Positions 1 to 12,493 of a stretch of 64,000 nucleotides of DNA are shown in pieces. Position 1 is the first letter of the stretch, and each line of letters begins with the position of its first letter. The stretch comes from Rhizodiscina lignyota (lineage: Eukaryota > Ascomycota > Dothideomycetes > Aulographales > Rhizodiscinaceae). Under the pieces are notes generated by a model that searched no databases, was not told the DNA's origin, and worked only from the letters and a program-made list of their open reading frames with translations. The stretch is from NCBI GenBank assembly GCA_010015805.1, contig ML978122.1, positions 2,452,453 through 2,516,452 on the forward strand, in the 5' to 3' direction. A program made the position numbers and the translations under genes.

Positions 1-1313
1 CACTGCCAGGCGACCGACACACCACTCATCTACCTACATAGCGTGGGCTTCTACTCCCACTTCACAATGCAACTACCTTACGCATTTCCAATTGTCGACA
101 CACATCCCGACCCTGAGACAACGACAGACCTACGGCTTCTGAAGCCATGGCCCGAGTTGTCCGCATTGGTAGAGCAGAAGACCAGGGGCTTAGAGGCAAT
201 GGACAACGAAGATCACGGTCATGTCCCATACGTTCTGCTTCTCCTGCATTATATCGAAGTATGGAAGTTGTCTCACGACGGTAAACCACCGCAGACATAT
301 AAGGAAAAGAACGAGTTCAAGCAACTGGTCTCTGCCGAGGGCAGGTTTAGCCAGCCGGAAGGCGAGGAGAATTACGAACAAGCAATTGCCGCAGTGCTGA
401 AGAACTTCAACTATCCGGAACCATCATCAGCAGTCAAAGAAGTGTTCAAATCGCCTGAGTGCCAAAATATTACTGTGAGCAGCGCAAACTTCTGGATAAT
501 CGCAAACGCGATATCGCAGTTCTACGGGACGAACGGAGTTTTGCCACTACCAGGCTCAGTCCCTGACATGAAAGCCAAGTCCGCAGATTACATCCAGCTG
601 CAGACGGTGTACAAAGAGAAGGCTAGAAGCGACGTTGCCACAGTACTCGGTCTAGTCCGCGACCTCGAACAGGAACTTGGCCGCCCTCAGCCAATCGAGG
701 AGAGGGAAGTCGAGGCCTTCTGCAAGAACGCAGCGCACATCAAGCTCGTGCGCGGCCGGCCGCTGCAGGTTATACGACCTGGCGAGAACGTCGAGTGGGG
801 GGTGCAGGCTAAGAGCGCGGTCAACAAGCTGTCGGATCCCGATAGCCTGATTGGGCTGTACATCGCGTTTCTCGCGTACGACGTGTTCTGCGCGAATCAT
901 TCCTCCCACGGCATCGGCGCTCGTGCACACGAGCCTACGGAGGACGGGGTGGATCTAGACTGGAATTCGGAGGAGATGGCGGAAACGATGTACAAGATCA
1001 TCGATGTGCTGATCAAAGAATCGGGGAGGACGCTGGAAGAGGATGAGTTAGAGGAGATCAAGTCTCGTTCGAGCAAGTTCGTTGCGGAGATGTGCGTACA
1101 ATTCATCACTGCCCCCGCTTCTTGATCTGGAGAATTGCTGACATGAACTTTAGCGTTCGCGCCGCTGGTGGCGAGTTACATAACATTGCCGCTTTGACAG
1201 GCGGTTTGGTGGCGCAGGAGGCCATCAAGATCATCACGAAGCAGTACGTTCCTGTGGATAACACGTGCTTGTTCGACGGCGTTTTCAGCAAGACGTCGGT
1301 CATAAGGGTGTAG
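1..1313 (+). CDS. ULA1: NEDD8-activating enzyme E1 regulatory subunit (3' part)
   Basis: This is the C-terminal part of the regulatory half (APP-BP1/Ula1 type) of the heterodimeric E1 that activates NEDD8/Rub1 for cullin modification. The frame is already open at base 1, so the gene starts outside the window. Exons are <1-1091 and 1154-1313. The 62-nt intron has a GTGCGT donor, a GCTGAC branch site and a TTTAG acceptor, and splicing restores the family's C-terminal block (ELHNIAALTGGLVAQEAIKI, then a hydrophobic tail ending SVIRV). The early segment PLIYLHSVGFYSHF and the HPDPETTTDLRL block also match the family. The adenylation catalytic Cys lies in the partner Uba3, so none is expected here. 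An AATAAA sits 170 nt past the stop. Confidence 0.9.
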
Positions 1314-3751
1314 ATGTGCACTAGATACGGAGGATACGAGGAAGCGAGACGATTAACGTTGAAGCATTACGAAGAAGATGATTAGACGCCGGTACCCCTT
1401 CGAATCATTTGCATAGCAACGGCGTATGGCTATAGGCTGGACTTTCTGGATGCATCGGGCCTCACAGGCCAAGAAGATGCTCAATAAAAGACCTTTTACT
1501 CAGATCCATCCGCGTATCCCCGACAGCAACTCGTTTGCTATTGAAGAGTAAGGCCGGTCCGTGGGTTAGTACAGCGGTTAACGTAACCGCGTTCAAAGGA
1601 TCTACTGCAGCCACTTCGCCCTTTTTAAGCGGCTGTTTACCGGCGTTCCGGAATCCGGGCTCGCCTTGCGTGCATACGCATGCTTTGCTAGCATCCCCGG
1701 AAGAAGCACAAACGGTTCAAACGCACCCACTCAAAGGCGTGGACACTACGCTCATAGTTCGTGCTTGGTGGTACACTTTCTGCGCCCAAATGACTCTGGA
1801 CTGCTGGCAAACACACATTTCGGAGTGCTGAGAATATAAGATTGGATGTACTATGTATACAGTACCAACAAAATGAACGCAAAGTCGCAAACCGAAGCTG
1901 TTCCTTTTCTGGCATCATAAACTAGTATACGTGCCTGTGCAATCAAGGTCTCTACTTATCTCACCTCTGACCATCGGATATGTAAGGCTTATCAAATTTT
2001 AATCACAATGGCTGCCCAAACTGGCCTCATAATGCACTGTCATCGTACAGTTATATTCGAGTAACCGCAGAAAGGCATTGCGCAAGCTGATTGTCTACCA
2101 GGGATCGAAGCAGCACGAACAGACATAGGCATCTCGAGCATCGCTGTAACACAGTGCGAAGCTTCTTCGTTTCGAAGAGCGGGAACCAGTTGTAAAGGAG
2201 TCATAGAGGAACGTTAGGAAGTGTTTCCGCATGCCTCGAAAGAGCAAAAAGGAATCAGCTGAACTGGAGGGTGAGCTGTCAAATCATAGACTGAACCAGA
2301 GAAATGGCCTCCATCATTCTACAGTCGAGGATTTCGGTGTGCCAACAGAATATTCTTCTTAACGAATAGGTTATAGCATCTCGATCGTGAGAACTAGACA
2401 TCGTACGAGTCGTTAACATCCAAAGATTTTGTAGGTGGGGGATGGACTTATTCGTTAATGGATTTCTCGTGAATACGGCTGGTCAAGAGGCCTGAATACG
2501 AAGGACTTATCACAACGATGTGAAGGACAGCATGAGATAGACTGGGTTCCGAGAGACAGGCCACTATCATGATCGGACGGGAACCTGCGAAGAAGAAAGA
2601 CATTAGCTAGAAGTACTCTCAAAGAGCCATCAGCTGCTATAACTCACGACATTACTTGCACAATTGCAAATGTCTAATCCTACTGTAACGACAGGCAAAG
2701 CAGAGTCTTCACACTAGGCATTCGATGAGAAATGAAGGAAATTTGAGAGAATCGAAGTGTGGCCTCAGCCTGACGATGGCTCTCCCCCCTTTTCGCGTAC
2801 CTTCGTAACGCCACAACGTCCGTTGATTCCTCTTCGCTTTTCGCTCGCATGGAATCCACAACGCACCTTCGATTACAAATGCTAGAAGGTCATATCCAAC
2901 TAAAAAGGAACGATCAGATGGAGCTGCAGAGGAGATCCGAATGCGAACTCCTATCCACGTGCGGTTCGCGATGCGCTAACGGGGATGCTCGGTAAGTGAC
3001 TCCGACGCCAACCTCTCGCTCCAAGAAACCCCATACGCGGCCCCAGCTCCTCCCCAGGTTTCCCAATTTCCGGGTCTCTCCTCCGCATCTCCAGCATTGC
3101 TTGCGAGAGCGGCGTATTAATCGCTGCGCAGGATGTCATACCGTACTTTTCTGGCTCATGTTCCTAGGGGCCATGTCCAGAACGCAATCCTTGGTGAAAG
3201 CAACTCGAGATGATCGTCTGCATCGTCAAGCCCAGCAGAGCCGTCAACCACAATGACGGGCTTCTCCCGCCGCCAGAGGCTTGAATTCGCTTAGCTTCAA
3301 GGCTATTCGGTGCCACGCGGATGGTCTGAGCTGTCAGGAACCGTTCGTTCTCCAAGCTCGCAGCATGGCCAGGCAGGCCGGAGGGAGGCACATGGCTAAA
3401 CATCTCCGCGCTCCATCCTTTATGTCCTCCAGTAATGGAGGGATCGCCTTGTCTGGACCACCCTAGTACTCTTTTGGGCGGCCTTCTCCGAAGAGGATTT
3501 GAACCTGCAAAGTGCTGGAAAACTAACAGCGAGTCATCTGGTCTCATTTGGTCTCACACTTAGCGAGCGGCACAGCTGGTAAGTCCGGGGAAATCGCTTG
3601 GGACCAATACGGGGTAGTTTTGGTCTACATAAAGACTGTCTCCACCTCACCCTGTTATGATCCAGTTCCGGTGCCTCTCTGTGTTACCTCTTTTCTTTCT
3701 GAGATACCTTTAACTCCCTGAGCAGCGGATCTCTGCAAGCTGTCTCTGACA
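1314..3751. other. Gene-poor interval between ULA1 and the MFS gene
   Basis: About 2.4 kb with only short open frames on both strands. None has recognisable domains, convincing splice-linked partners or biased composition. It should hold the ULA1 3' UTR and the MFS promoter (a CTACATAAAG TATA-like element is near 3627). A short tRNA B-box-like stretch near 3490 was examined and rejected. Confidence 0.5.
1483..1488 (+). terminator. AATAAA-type polyadenylation signal, probable for ULA1
   Basis: The hexamer AATAAA lies about 170 nt after the ULA1 stop. In fungi this signal is loose, so the assignment is positional only. Confidence 0.3.
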
Positions 3752-5601
3752 ATGGAGCCCGAAAAGTCTAACATTGAAGTCGTTGAGGGAGATTCTCAAA
3801 GCGGCAGCGAGGCTGTAGAAAAGGGCGTCGTTCCCGAACGTACCTACCTTCCCAACGAAGCGAGGGATGAGGACGTGGTCACGCTGAAGACGTGGTGTGT
3901 CGTCGTCGTATGTTATCCAGGCTGTCTCGATGGAGCCGTTGATTTGACCTCCCACAGATTTTATCCGCCTCGTATGGCTTGAGCTTCTGGATGGTCCCAA
4001 CTCTTTCATCGATCCAAACCCAAGTCGCCACTGAACTTGGAAATGCCGCCAATGCCGCGTGGTGGACGACCGTCTACACGATGTGCACAGCCATCTCTTT
4101 CATGGTGTTCGGCGGTAACAGTGACTTGTTTGGCCGCCGTTGGTTCATCATTTCGGGAAACATCGCTGTTTTCATTGCGCATATTGTTATTGGTAGCGCG
4201 AAGAATACTGATTCTATTATCGCGGCCTCGGCGGTCATGGGAGTGGGCGCAGGTCTCTGCCAGTTGGCGGCCTTCGCACTGCCAGAGCTACTACCCAACA
4301 GACTAAGGCACATCGGCGTCCTCATTGCTGATGCGAGCACCTGGGTGTCTGTTCTCTTCGGACCTATCGTCGGTCGTTACGCTATAAGACATGGCGGTGC
4401 ATGGCGCTGGCTCTTCTATGGCCCAGCCATCGCGACCGGAATTTCATTCGCCTTGCTCATCTGGCTCTACCGGCCCCCAAAGCACCCTCGTGGTATCCCG
4501 TGGCATCAAGCTGTCCGCGAGCTTGACTACGTCGGAGCGTTCCTTTTCACGACGGGTGCATCTCTCGTCTTCACCGGCGTCATCTACACCACTATTGTAC
4601 CATCCTCCAACCCGCGTGTTCTCGCCCTTCTTGTCGCAGGATTCGGTATCATCGTCATTTTCGGCCTATGGGAGACTTTCCTTCCACTCAAGCAGCCCAT
4701 GACGCCGCCGAAGATCTTCGCAAAAGACTATGGCCGCGAATTCACATTCCCTTTCATCGCTGGTGTCATCGTAAACATGTTCTTCTACTCAGTCAACATC
4801 GCCTACCCTACCGCGATTAACGTACTCTGGACTGACGCGACAACACCGCTATCATACTCGCTCGAGATCACGCTGCCGCAGAATCTCGGTCTTATTTTCG
4901 GCTCGGTGCTGCTCTGGGCCTTCGGCATCAAGATTGGCCACTGGAAATGGCAGTTCATCGGCTCGTTCGCTGTCATGACGCTCTTTGGTGCCCTGCTTGC
5001 GCTGATGAAACCAACCAATAGGGCGATGATCATGGTCTTCGTCTTCATCTGTGAGGGTGCATACGGTTGGGCCCAGACACTCTCAATTACATGGATCCAG
5101 TTCGGCGTCCCACAGACCCAGCTCGGTATCTCTGGTGCGTTGGCGGGCGTTGCACGATGGACCGGTGGTGCTCTGTCGTCTTCAATCTACCTTACGATCC
5201 TGAACCACGTTCAATCCAGCAAGGCGGCGACGATCGTACCACAGGCCGCGATGGCAGCTGGTGCTAGCTCCTCGACCGCCTCCGCATTGCTTGCAGCTCT
5301 GCCATTAGGCGCTGCTGCGATTGATAAAGTCCAAGGAGCCACTGCGACACAGATCGCTGCTGCTGGTGCGGCATTCGTCGAGAGCTATGTTGTCGGCCTG
5401 AGGACTGTCTGCTTGGCTTCTATTGCCTTCGGCGTGCTTGGTACGATTTGCTGCTGCTTGTCGAATGATATCGGACCAAAGATGACACCCAAGAGTGAGT
5501 TTTCCTCTCCAATTCCATCCCAGGAGTACATGCTAACGTACACCGTAGTTGAGGTTTTCTTGGAGAACGATGTTCAGGCAGACAAGAACCGCTTCCATTG
5601 A
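3752..5601 (+). CDS. MFS transporter, TRI12/siderophore-type
   Basis: Major facilitator superfamily transporter of about 581 aa from three exons: 3752-3907, 3958-5494 and 5549-5601. Intron 1 is 50 nt (GTATGT..CACAG); it joins the acidic cytosolic N-terminus to the first membrane segment (ILSASYGLSFWMVPTL). Intron 2 is 54 nt (GTGAGT, GCTAAC branch, CGTAG) and in frame; splicing it gives the family C-terminus KIEVFLENDVQADKNRF. About 14 hydrophobic segments are visible, with GGNSDLFGRRW as the MFS signature loop between TM2 and TM3. Family members (trichothecene efflux pump TRI12 and fungal siderophore carriers) act at the plasma membrane; the substrate cannot be read from sequence. No biosynthetic cluster surrounds it, so a toxin-export role is not supported. 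Confidence 0.9.
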
Positions 5602-6756
5602 TCGAGAAGAACGCTTCCGGTCTGGAACACGGTTACAATAAGACTATATAAATGGAAATCTTTACCTGCAACTAATTCTAATTTTTGCATTATGCAAACA
5701 CCAAGTTCGCAGACGCATTCCTCCTCCGGAGCTTAAATGCTGCCACTACTCATGTAACCCCCGCGGAAGCGTGGTCGACAAGACCCCAAGTGAGCAGCAG
5801 CCTCTATATCCATGTCCTCGAGCGTCACCTTCTCTGTGCCTATGTCGATCAAGATTGGGCGATAGTTCGGACAATATTTCCTCAGGCTTGAGCCAATATA
5901 CTCCCGAAGCTCTAAGACCCCGCCGAACAAAGCACGCTTCTCACAGCCCCTCTCGCCTGTTTGCTGTAACACGTGTTATGCTCAACATTCGTAAACTTTG
6001 ATTGACTAGCTTGTCTAATTTTTTTTTCTTTTCAATTTAGTTAGGACCACTCTTGAGTTTGGCAATGTAAGATGGTGAAATGGCCTTGGCCAGAATACTC
6101 AATCACGTCTCCGATTTGTATAGGCCATCCTGATAGTCATATACCGCATTTCTCTATAGCTGTCCAGATCCCTCGTAGTTCTAGTACTTGGAATGTCAAC
6201 GGCTTCTAAATATGAGAAATGTGACCGACAGTAGCCGTTTATACAGAAGCGATATAAGTGAGCATGGTAGACTCAATTCCCTATAGCACAACTCCTCAAT
6301 AGTATCAAGTCGTAGGGGATATTCCATACTACCCGTGTTTCCGCAGCTGAGAAGGAAGCTTCCCGTTCGATCAATCAAGAGTCTGATGGCATGCACGAGC
6401 CACAGGAGATGGGTTCTGCTAAGGCAAATGGAGACTGGAGTGCCGTTGTTGAACCAGAGGAACCGCTTTTTATTTTTTTTAATCAAACCGAGGATGCAAC
6501 AACGTTGCACTTCGTGTTGGAGTGTACGCATGCTATTGCTAGCTTGGATAACTTTCATAATCTATGTTTCTTCTCCCGTCCATACTCTTTACAACTTGGA
6601 ACATTTAGTATATTATACTAACCGCTCTCACTGCATTATTCAAGGTCGTCACAGGCTCACAGATATCCGACTCGTTGATATTGAGAAACAGCATGGAAGA
6701 CGCACGAAGCGACCGAGCAGTACATTTGATTGAAAGCAACTGGCAATAATCAACAT
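5602..6756. other. Convergent intergenic region, MFS gene / pyruvate decarboxylase
   Basis: About 1.15 kb between two genes that converge. It contains short T-rich tracts (near 6020 and 6470) and no supported gene. Confidence 0.5.
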
Positions 6757-8662
6757 CTACTGCGCTTTGTTGAACTCGTCAATCGCCGCACCAGTCAAGC
6801 GAACCGACAACGGCGCATCATGCTTGTCCAATTTCACCTCCACAAGCTGGAAGCACTCCTCGCGCAGCTCTGGGTCCTGCAACAGCTTCGTCAATTCCTC
6901 CGCAGTCTTGATCGGGCCGTGGTATTTGGAAGGGAAAGCGGGTCCGAAGGTGTGGGCGAGGGTGCTGTAGTCCCAGTGTGCCACTTCGTTGTAGACGGCC
7001 TCCATGCCGTGGATGATGCGCTCGACGGTATAGCCATCGTTATTCAGAACAAAGCTATGACATAGCTTGTTAGCATCGGGCACGCGAACGACTAAGATGT
7101 GGGGATAGGTCACTTACATGATAGGCTTGACGTTATATCGAAGCAAGTCCGCAAAAGCCTGGACAGTAAGATGTAAAGATCCTTCACCCGTGACAAGAAT
7201 ACCACGCTTAAACTTGCCGGTCTCCTGTGCGGCCATGAAAGATCCAAGGGCGGCACCAGTCGCATATCCAATAGACCCAAAGATTGTCTGGTTGTACATG
7301 AAGGTGTCTTTCGGGAGCTTTGCGGCACCGAGGCCGAACGCTGATGTGCCCGTTTCGCCGATAATCAAGTCACCAGGCTGGAAGAATTCGCCAATCGCAT
7401 ACCAAAGGAAATCCTGTGTCAATGGACCTGACGCTTCAGGCTTCATTGGATAAGGATCCCAAGTAACAGCCTTGGCTGTTTTGGACAGCGGTGTCTTCTT
7501 CACGCTATCGACAAGCGCGGCAAGAGTATGGTTCATACTCACGTTGATTTTCTGATCGCCGATGCTCAGCCAGAATCGCTGGAGGTCAATGACGCCTTTC
7601 TCGTTGACCTTGACTGTGAACTCTCCGGTATTGAAGTCATTTGCGTAACGGCCGATGAAGAGTAGGACGTCTGCGGATTCAACGGCCTTCTTCACTTCAG
7701 GATACGAGGCACCACCACCATATAAGCCGCCAAAGTTTGGTAGAGTTTCGTTAAATCCTTTGCCCATTGCCGTGACGAAGTATGGGAGGCCCGCTGCTTT
7801 GACAAGTTCTTCGGTCACTTGTAGCGCATTATTGCGAGCGCAATCTCCAACCATTAGTTAACTAGGTCTCAAGAGATATACGGGTTTTACTTACTTCCAT
7901 CAACAACGATCACGGGCGACTGGGCCTTCTCGAGGGCCTCATGAATTGCCGCAACTGCATTCTGCTCAGTGGCCTTGTCATTGGGAGGTAGAGTCGTTGG
8001 GATCGGCGTCTTGAGGCCCTCATCGGAGACCGGTGCATAGGCCATATCTGTTGGTACACCGATGTATACAGGGCGGGATTGCTCTACCATGATGGTAAGA
8101 GCTCGGTCAATGTCTTGAGCTGCTGTTTGTTTATTCCGCAAGACCACAGTCGTGGCGGTGATCTCTCTAGCCATCTTCTCATACATGCTGTGGCTCGTCA
8201 GCAACAGAACCACAGTGGAAAGTTACGGAGTACAACTGACTCAAAGATACCATTGCCAAGGGAATGGTGCATGATTGCGTGCGAGTCCGCCGCAGTGACA
8301 CTCGGGTATCCAACGATATGGGCTACTGGCACATATTCGGCGTAATGGCCAGCCATACCACAATACGCGGAAAGCTCTCCTGGGCCAAATGTCGTGACGA
8401 AGGCACCAATGCCGTTGATACGCGCATAGCCATCAGCAGCATACGATGCGACAAGCTCATTAGGATTGCCCTTCCAGCTCAAGCCACTATCGCCAATGAG
8501 ATCTAAAAGAGCAAGCTCATAGTCTTTCGGACTTCACGTCAGCCTTTGCACCAGACAAACAATTGAGCAGGGTGACACACCTCCTGGCACACCAAAGACG
8601 GACTCAACGCCCAATTGGCGGAGCCTTGTAAAGATATAGTCGCCAACCTTGATTTCCGGCAT
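6757..8662 (-). CDS. Pyruvate decarboxylase-type ThDP enzyme
   Basis: Thiamine diphosphate-dependent 2-oxo acid decarboxylase (pyruvate to acetaldehyde and CO2 in the classical enzyme), cytosolic, 560 aa. Five exons on the minus strand: 8662-8581, 8523-8241, 8187-7895, 7844-7118 and 7054-6757, separated by introns of 50-63 nt. Active-site residues match yeast Pdc1: D28 in VPGD, E50 in NPNEL, H113-H114 in MHHSLGNG, and E in NNDGYTVE. The ThDP/Mg motif reads GEGSLHLTVQ..VLNND, with Glu where yeast has GDG. The region of the yeast regulatory Cys221/222 reads DGNCARN, so one Cys remains. Length is normal for the family. A close relative such as indolepyruvate or phenylpyruvate decarboxylase cannot be excluded. 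Confidence 0.9.
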
Positions 8663-11375
8663 AGCTGCTGAACTTCGATTATTTGGATTGACAAAGGAAT
8701 CTCGTAGAGGTAGCGTAGGAGAATTTGTGAGAGCAGTGATGAACCGAAGGAGTTGAGATTCGGGGGAGCTGAGCTCTCTGAAATAGTGGGAGCATCTTGC
8801 TGGACCCTTGTGGCATCGTATCGTCAAGCTTTAGGTGCAGGACTCGGCAGGAGATGGTGCAGATAAAATGCTTAATCATCGAGGTGTCAACAACAGAAGA
8901 CGATGATGTTTACTGGTGGAGTCGCAAGCGGTTGAGACCCCTGAGCATGCCATAGCTGTTACGCAGCCGAGTTCAACCAATGATCTCCCGGCTAGCCGCA
9001 GGCAACCGCAGCAGCTCCGAGGCATGCAAGGCGGACAAACTCGCAAAACCTGCAAGCAAAGTTGATTACTGTAGTTTTGACGGAGGACGTACCGAGCCTG
9101 ATTTTGGAAGTTTCGCCGGTTCAATGAGCGTTGTGAAGACACCGGTGAATCGCTCTGTAGTGCTATCATTTGCACACGTTCAGTGCGCAGCTCGTTAATC
9201 ACCTGGAAATAGTTGCTAGAGTGTTGGAGTTGCATATACGAAATGGTAGAACCAAATTAGCGTAGATAGTACACCGAAAATTGGGCTGATGCTGTAATTG
9301 TAGTGCCGCTAGCTTCAACCCAGGAGGGTGGCTGAAGAGCCTGTGAATATCAAAACACCATAGCTGCGCCCTGTAGTAAAGCGTAATCAAATCTTGTATC
9401 GCTGTAGATACTTCAAAGCTCATGTGGCTTCTGGAAGTTTGATTGCATAAGTTATGGTGATCATAGTAAGCAGAAGCTGCCTCCTGAGCTCGAGCGCCTG
9501 AAAGTTTCACTCGGCCGATTGTTGTAATGAAAGACATGCAATGGAACTCTTGCGCTGGTTTGGAGACCTACTATGGGTTTGGATTGCGGCTAGAGGGTAA
9601 ATCCCTTAGGCGGACTGGCCAACAACCATCCGACCAGTTATCTATGGATTCGAAACATCCCGTGGGTTGGCGACATCAATCTGGCAATATTGTCCCCATG
9701 ACCCAGTCCTACTTGATCAGGGCTGCATGGCAAGGATGTCGAAGACCGAAGAGCGGAGGCGGATAATGGAAAGGGGAGGTGAAGCTCGACACTCATTGGC
9801 GGCGTCTGGCCATCGCACAGAAGGCGTGACACGGGTCGTGGAAGCCCAATGATCCCCAGATGCAACACTGACACATGCGATCGAGTACGACTAAGCTTCC
9901 ACGCATCACCCCCTAGTATATGATCGATGAAGGCTAGTCCTGTCTCTTGCGCTATGGCCGGTGGGAGTCCGCCACGACCATGTTGCATAATCATTTTTGG
10001 ACGTAGATAGCCGGACAAGAGTCATTCCGCGTGCTAGATGTGGCGACTATCCATCAAACATAGATGGTTCGAGTATCCTTGCGAGCTGTGGTAACGTGAA
10101 CTTCTCGATAATGGAGATTGGCATGACGCTCAGCCGATGCAAGCCTCCTGTGCAACTGACGCGAAGAGCCCAAGGTGACGGGCCGATCCCATACAGAGCT
10201 TATGCAATGAGCGACGGCTGGCAGGGTATGTGCGCTATCCTATGCCTGAGGCTTTGGTGTTAAGGCGTGGGTGGAGCCAGGTGGTCGGGGCCGTGAGCCG
10301 GCATCTCCTTCAAGTCCATATAGGCCGAGGTGGCTCGCTGAAACCTTCCATCTCTTCTGCAACTGCCCACGGTCGCCCACAGACTCGTACTGTACTAGAC
10401 AAATGGAGTTCAGTGACAGTTAAGAAGCATTCAGGTGCATTTCACACGCGTCGGTTAGTGTCATCGTCTTTCGCCTCGATCCATAGAGCACGGCGACCGT
10501 GCTTAGCCGTCAATATCTCAAATTACGCCCTTGCGAGACTTCCCAAGCTCTTTCACAGTTTTTCGGCCAAGTTTCGATGGATATCTTCGCTTCGTCGGTA
10601 CTCAAAGAGGTTTTAAAGACGCGTCGCGGTTGACGGCGGTTCAAGAGCGCGGAAGGCACAAAAAGCCGAGGCGACCGCGGTTCGAATTTTGTCATCCCAT
10701 CGCAAGCCGTTGCAGCGACCAATGGTTCCTTCTCCTCGATCAGGCTAGTGGGTTACGATGTACTTCATCGGAAGTCGTACAAGTGCAATTGACGCACGGC
10801 ATTACATGGAGGAGCAGCTGCACGACCTGCACGAGTGAAAGAACAATGTACCAGAGCCAGAGATCCCTCTCTGTGATGAATCGAATCAGAGGGGGACGTA
10901 GGGCGGTGATAAGTGCAGTCGGAATCGGCAGCAAAGCTCTCGGTATGCTCATAGGGGCAGTGAAACAAGCAGTGAAGGAGGTTTCGCGATATGGATGCAT
11001 TTATTAGAGAACAGACTGGGGCTTCTCCATTGGGCGTGCGAAGTTTGGGAATCAGTCGCGGCAGCAGAATACGCGTGTCGCATAGACGAGTAGGGCTATA
11101 CGAATCAACCAATCGAATAATACGCCTCACTGGCTTGTCGAAGCGTATATATAGTCCACGGCCACGCAACTTCACAGCAAATTGGGCATAAAACATGTTT
11201 CACTAGTGCAAAACGCACCCCAACGACATTTTCAGACTCATATGGATGGGACAGATGGATGTCTATTCATATACCACTATTGTGAAGCATTCAGGCCCAG
11301 AAACCAGCAGATCATAGCTTGCAGGTGTTTACCACCAAATCCACTTCCTTACACCCCAGCCGACTGACTAGTCAT
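8663..11375. other. Gene-poor 2.7-kb interval
   Basis: Between the decarboxylase start and the 3' end of the epoxide hydrolase. Open frames reach at most about 158 codons, are unsupported by splice signals or domains, and overlap equally long frames on the other strand. The first few hundred bases should hold the decarboxylase promoter. I see no repeat or element structure. Confidence 0.45.
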
Positions 11376-12493
11376 TCAGTTCACAAGCGGATTCTTGTAG
11401 TAGTATGGCCAGTACTTGGGCAAAGACGTTGCCAGCCATTTCGCCAGAGCAGCGTTGACCTCGGCAGGCTTATCCATATGCACCCAGTGCATTGACTCGA
11501 TTCTGGTCTCTGTGAGATTCTTCACTTTCTTGCGCATTGGTCCGGCCAACTTTGGCGAAGTGGTTGGCGAGCACACCTGTAAGCGTTCAGCAAATCATTC
11601 TCAAGACAGCTACCTCAGTGCGAGGAATGACTTACGCCATCATAAATGGCATCAATGTAGAGCATCGGCATGTCAAGGACGCCATCGTTCTTCTTCTTGT
11701 CGTCGTACTTCTTGTTGACGTCGTGATTCATGTAATATGAGGTGGCAGGGAAGAATCCTCTCTCCTTGTGCTGCTTCGCCAGATTCGCGTAGAGATCCTC
11801 ATCCAAGCAAGTCAACTCGAGAGGAATGTCAGGAAGAGCGCTTGGATTCCCGCCAAACCAGCCACCCTCTCGAAGAACCCTGGAGGTCATGGCAGGCTGG
11901 CCGTAAGTCGCGGGGCTGCTCTTGGTGTAGAAAATCTTTGCGATCTTATCTGGAGCAGAATCGAAAATCTCATCCATGTGGTCTGCATCTTTCTCGTACG
12001 CTTTCATGTACTCCCACTGGCCATATGGATACTCGCTCTCAGGATAGATATCCCGGTTCACAAGGCTGACCAGGAAATCAACTCCCCTCTCGAGAGTGGC
12101 ATAGGGCACGCAAAGGAGGACAACTCCAGTGCAGAGTTCCGGGTAATGGGCGACGAACGCAGAGACCACACCGCAACCCCAATCATGTCCGATCCACACT
12201 GCCTCGGAACAGCCGGTCTGAGCGAGAAGTTCAACTAGCTCGCCAGTCAAGATCTCCAATTGGTATGCACGCCGGTCTCTGGGGCAAGATGACTTTCCGT
12301 AGCCGCGCATGTCCGGAGCAACAACGCGGAAGCCCAAGCCGGCGAAGGTTTTGAGCTGATGCTGCCACGTTTGGGCGATGTCCGGCCAGCCGTGGATGAA
12401 AATCAGGAGTGGGCCATCTTTGGGACCGCCTTCGTAGTAAAAAGTGGTCTCTCCATTCTTATGCTTGAATTCATGACCAGTGAAGGCATCCAT
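11376..12493 (-). CDS. Alpha/beta-hydrolase, soluble epoxide hydrolase type
   Basis: Soluble epoxide hydrolase-like protein of 352 aa that should open epoxides to vicinal diols. Exons are 12493-11636 and 11576-11376, separated by a 59-nt intron (GTAAGT..TTACAG). The ATG at 12493 is the first in-frame ATG; the frame is open a little further upstream without one. Visible catalytic elements are the oxyanion motif HGWP (34-37), nucleophile Asp104 in GHDWG, the acid Asp285 in IYDG just before the intron, and base His316 in ESMHWVH followed by MDKPAEVN. The Asp nucleophile separates it from Ser-type esterases; haloalkane dehalogenase-like activity is less likely. The substrate is unknown. No neighbouring genes suggest a pathway. 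Confidence 0.88.

Noticed and set aside
1535-1831. 98-codon frame downstream of ULA1
   Set aside because: No domain, non-ATG start, lies in the probable 3' UTR and intergenic sequence.
3483-3560. tRNA-like sequence on the minus strand (GGTTCAAATCC B box, partial T arm and anticodon-like arm)
   Set aside because: No A box, no matching 5' acceptor strand, one mismatch in the T stem and a wrong residue 5' of the anticodon. At best a chance match or decayed fragment.
3752-5601. Secondary metabolite cluster around the TRI12-type MFS and epoxide hydrolase
   Set aside because: No synthase, P450 or pathway regulator within the window; neighbours are housekeeping genes.
10531-11007. 158-codon plus-strand frame in the 8.7-11.4 kb gap
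   Set aside because: Composition not protein-like, no true family resemblance, similar-length frames on the opposite strand.
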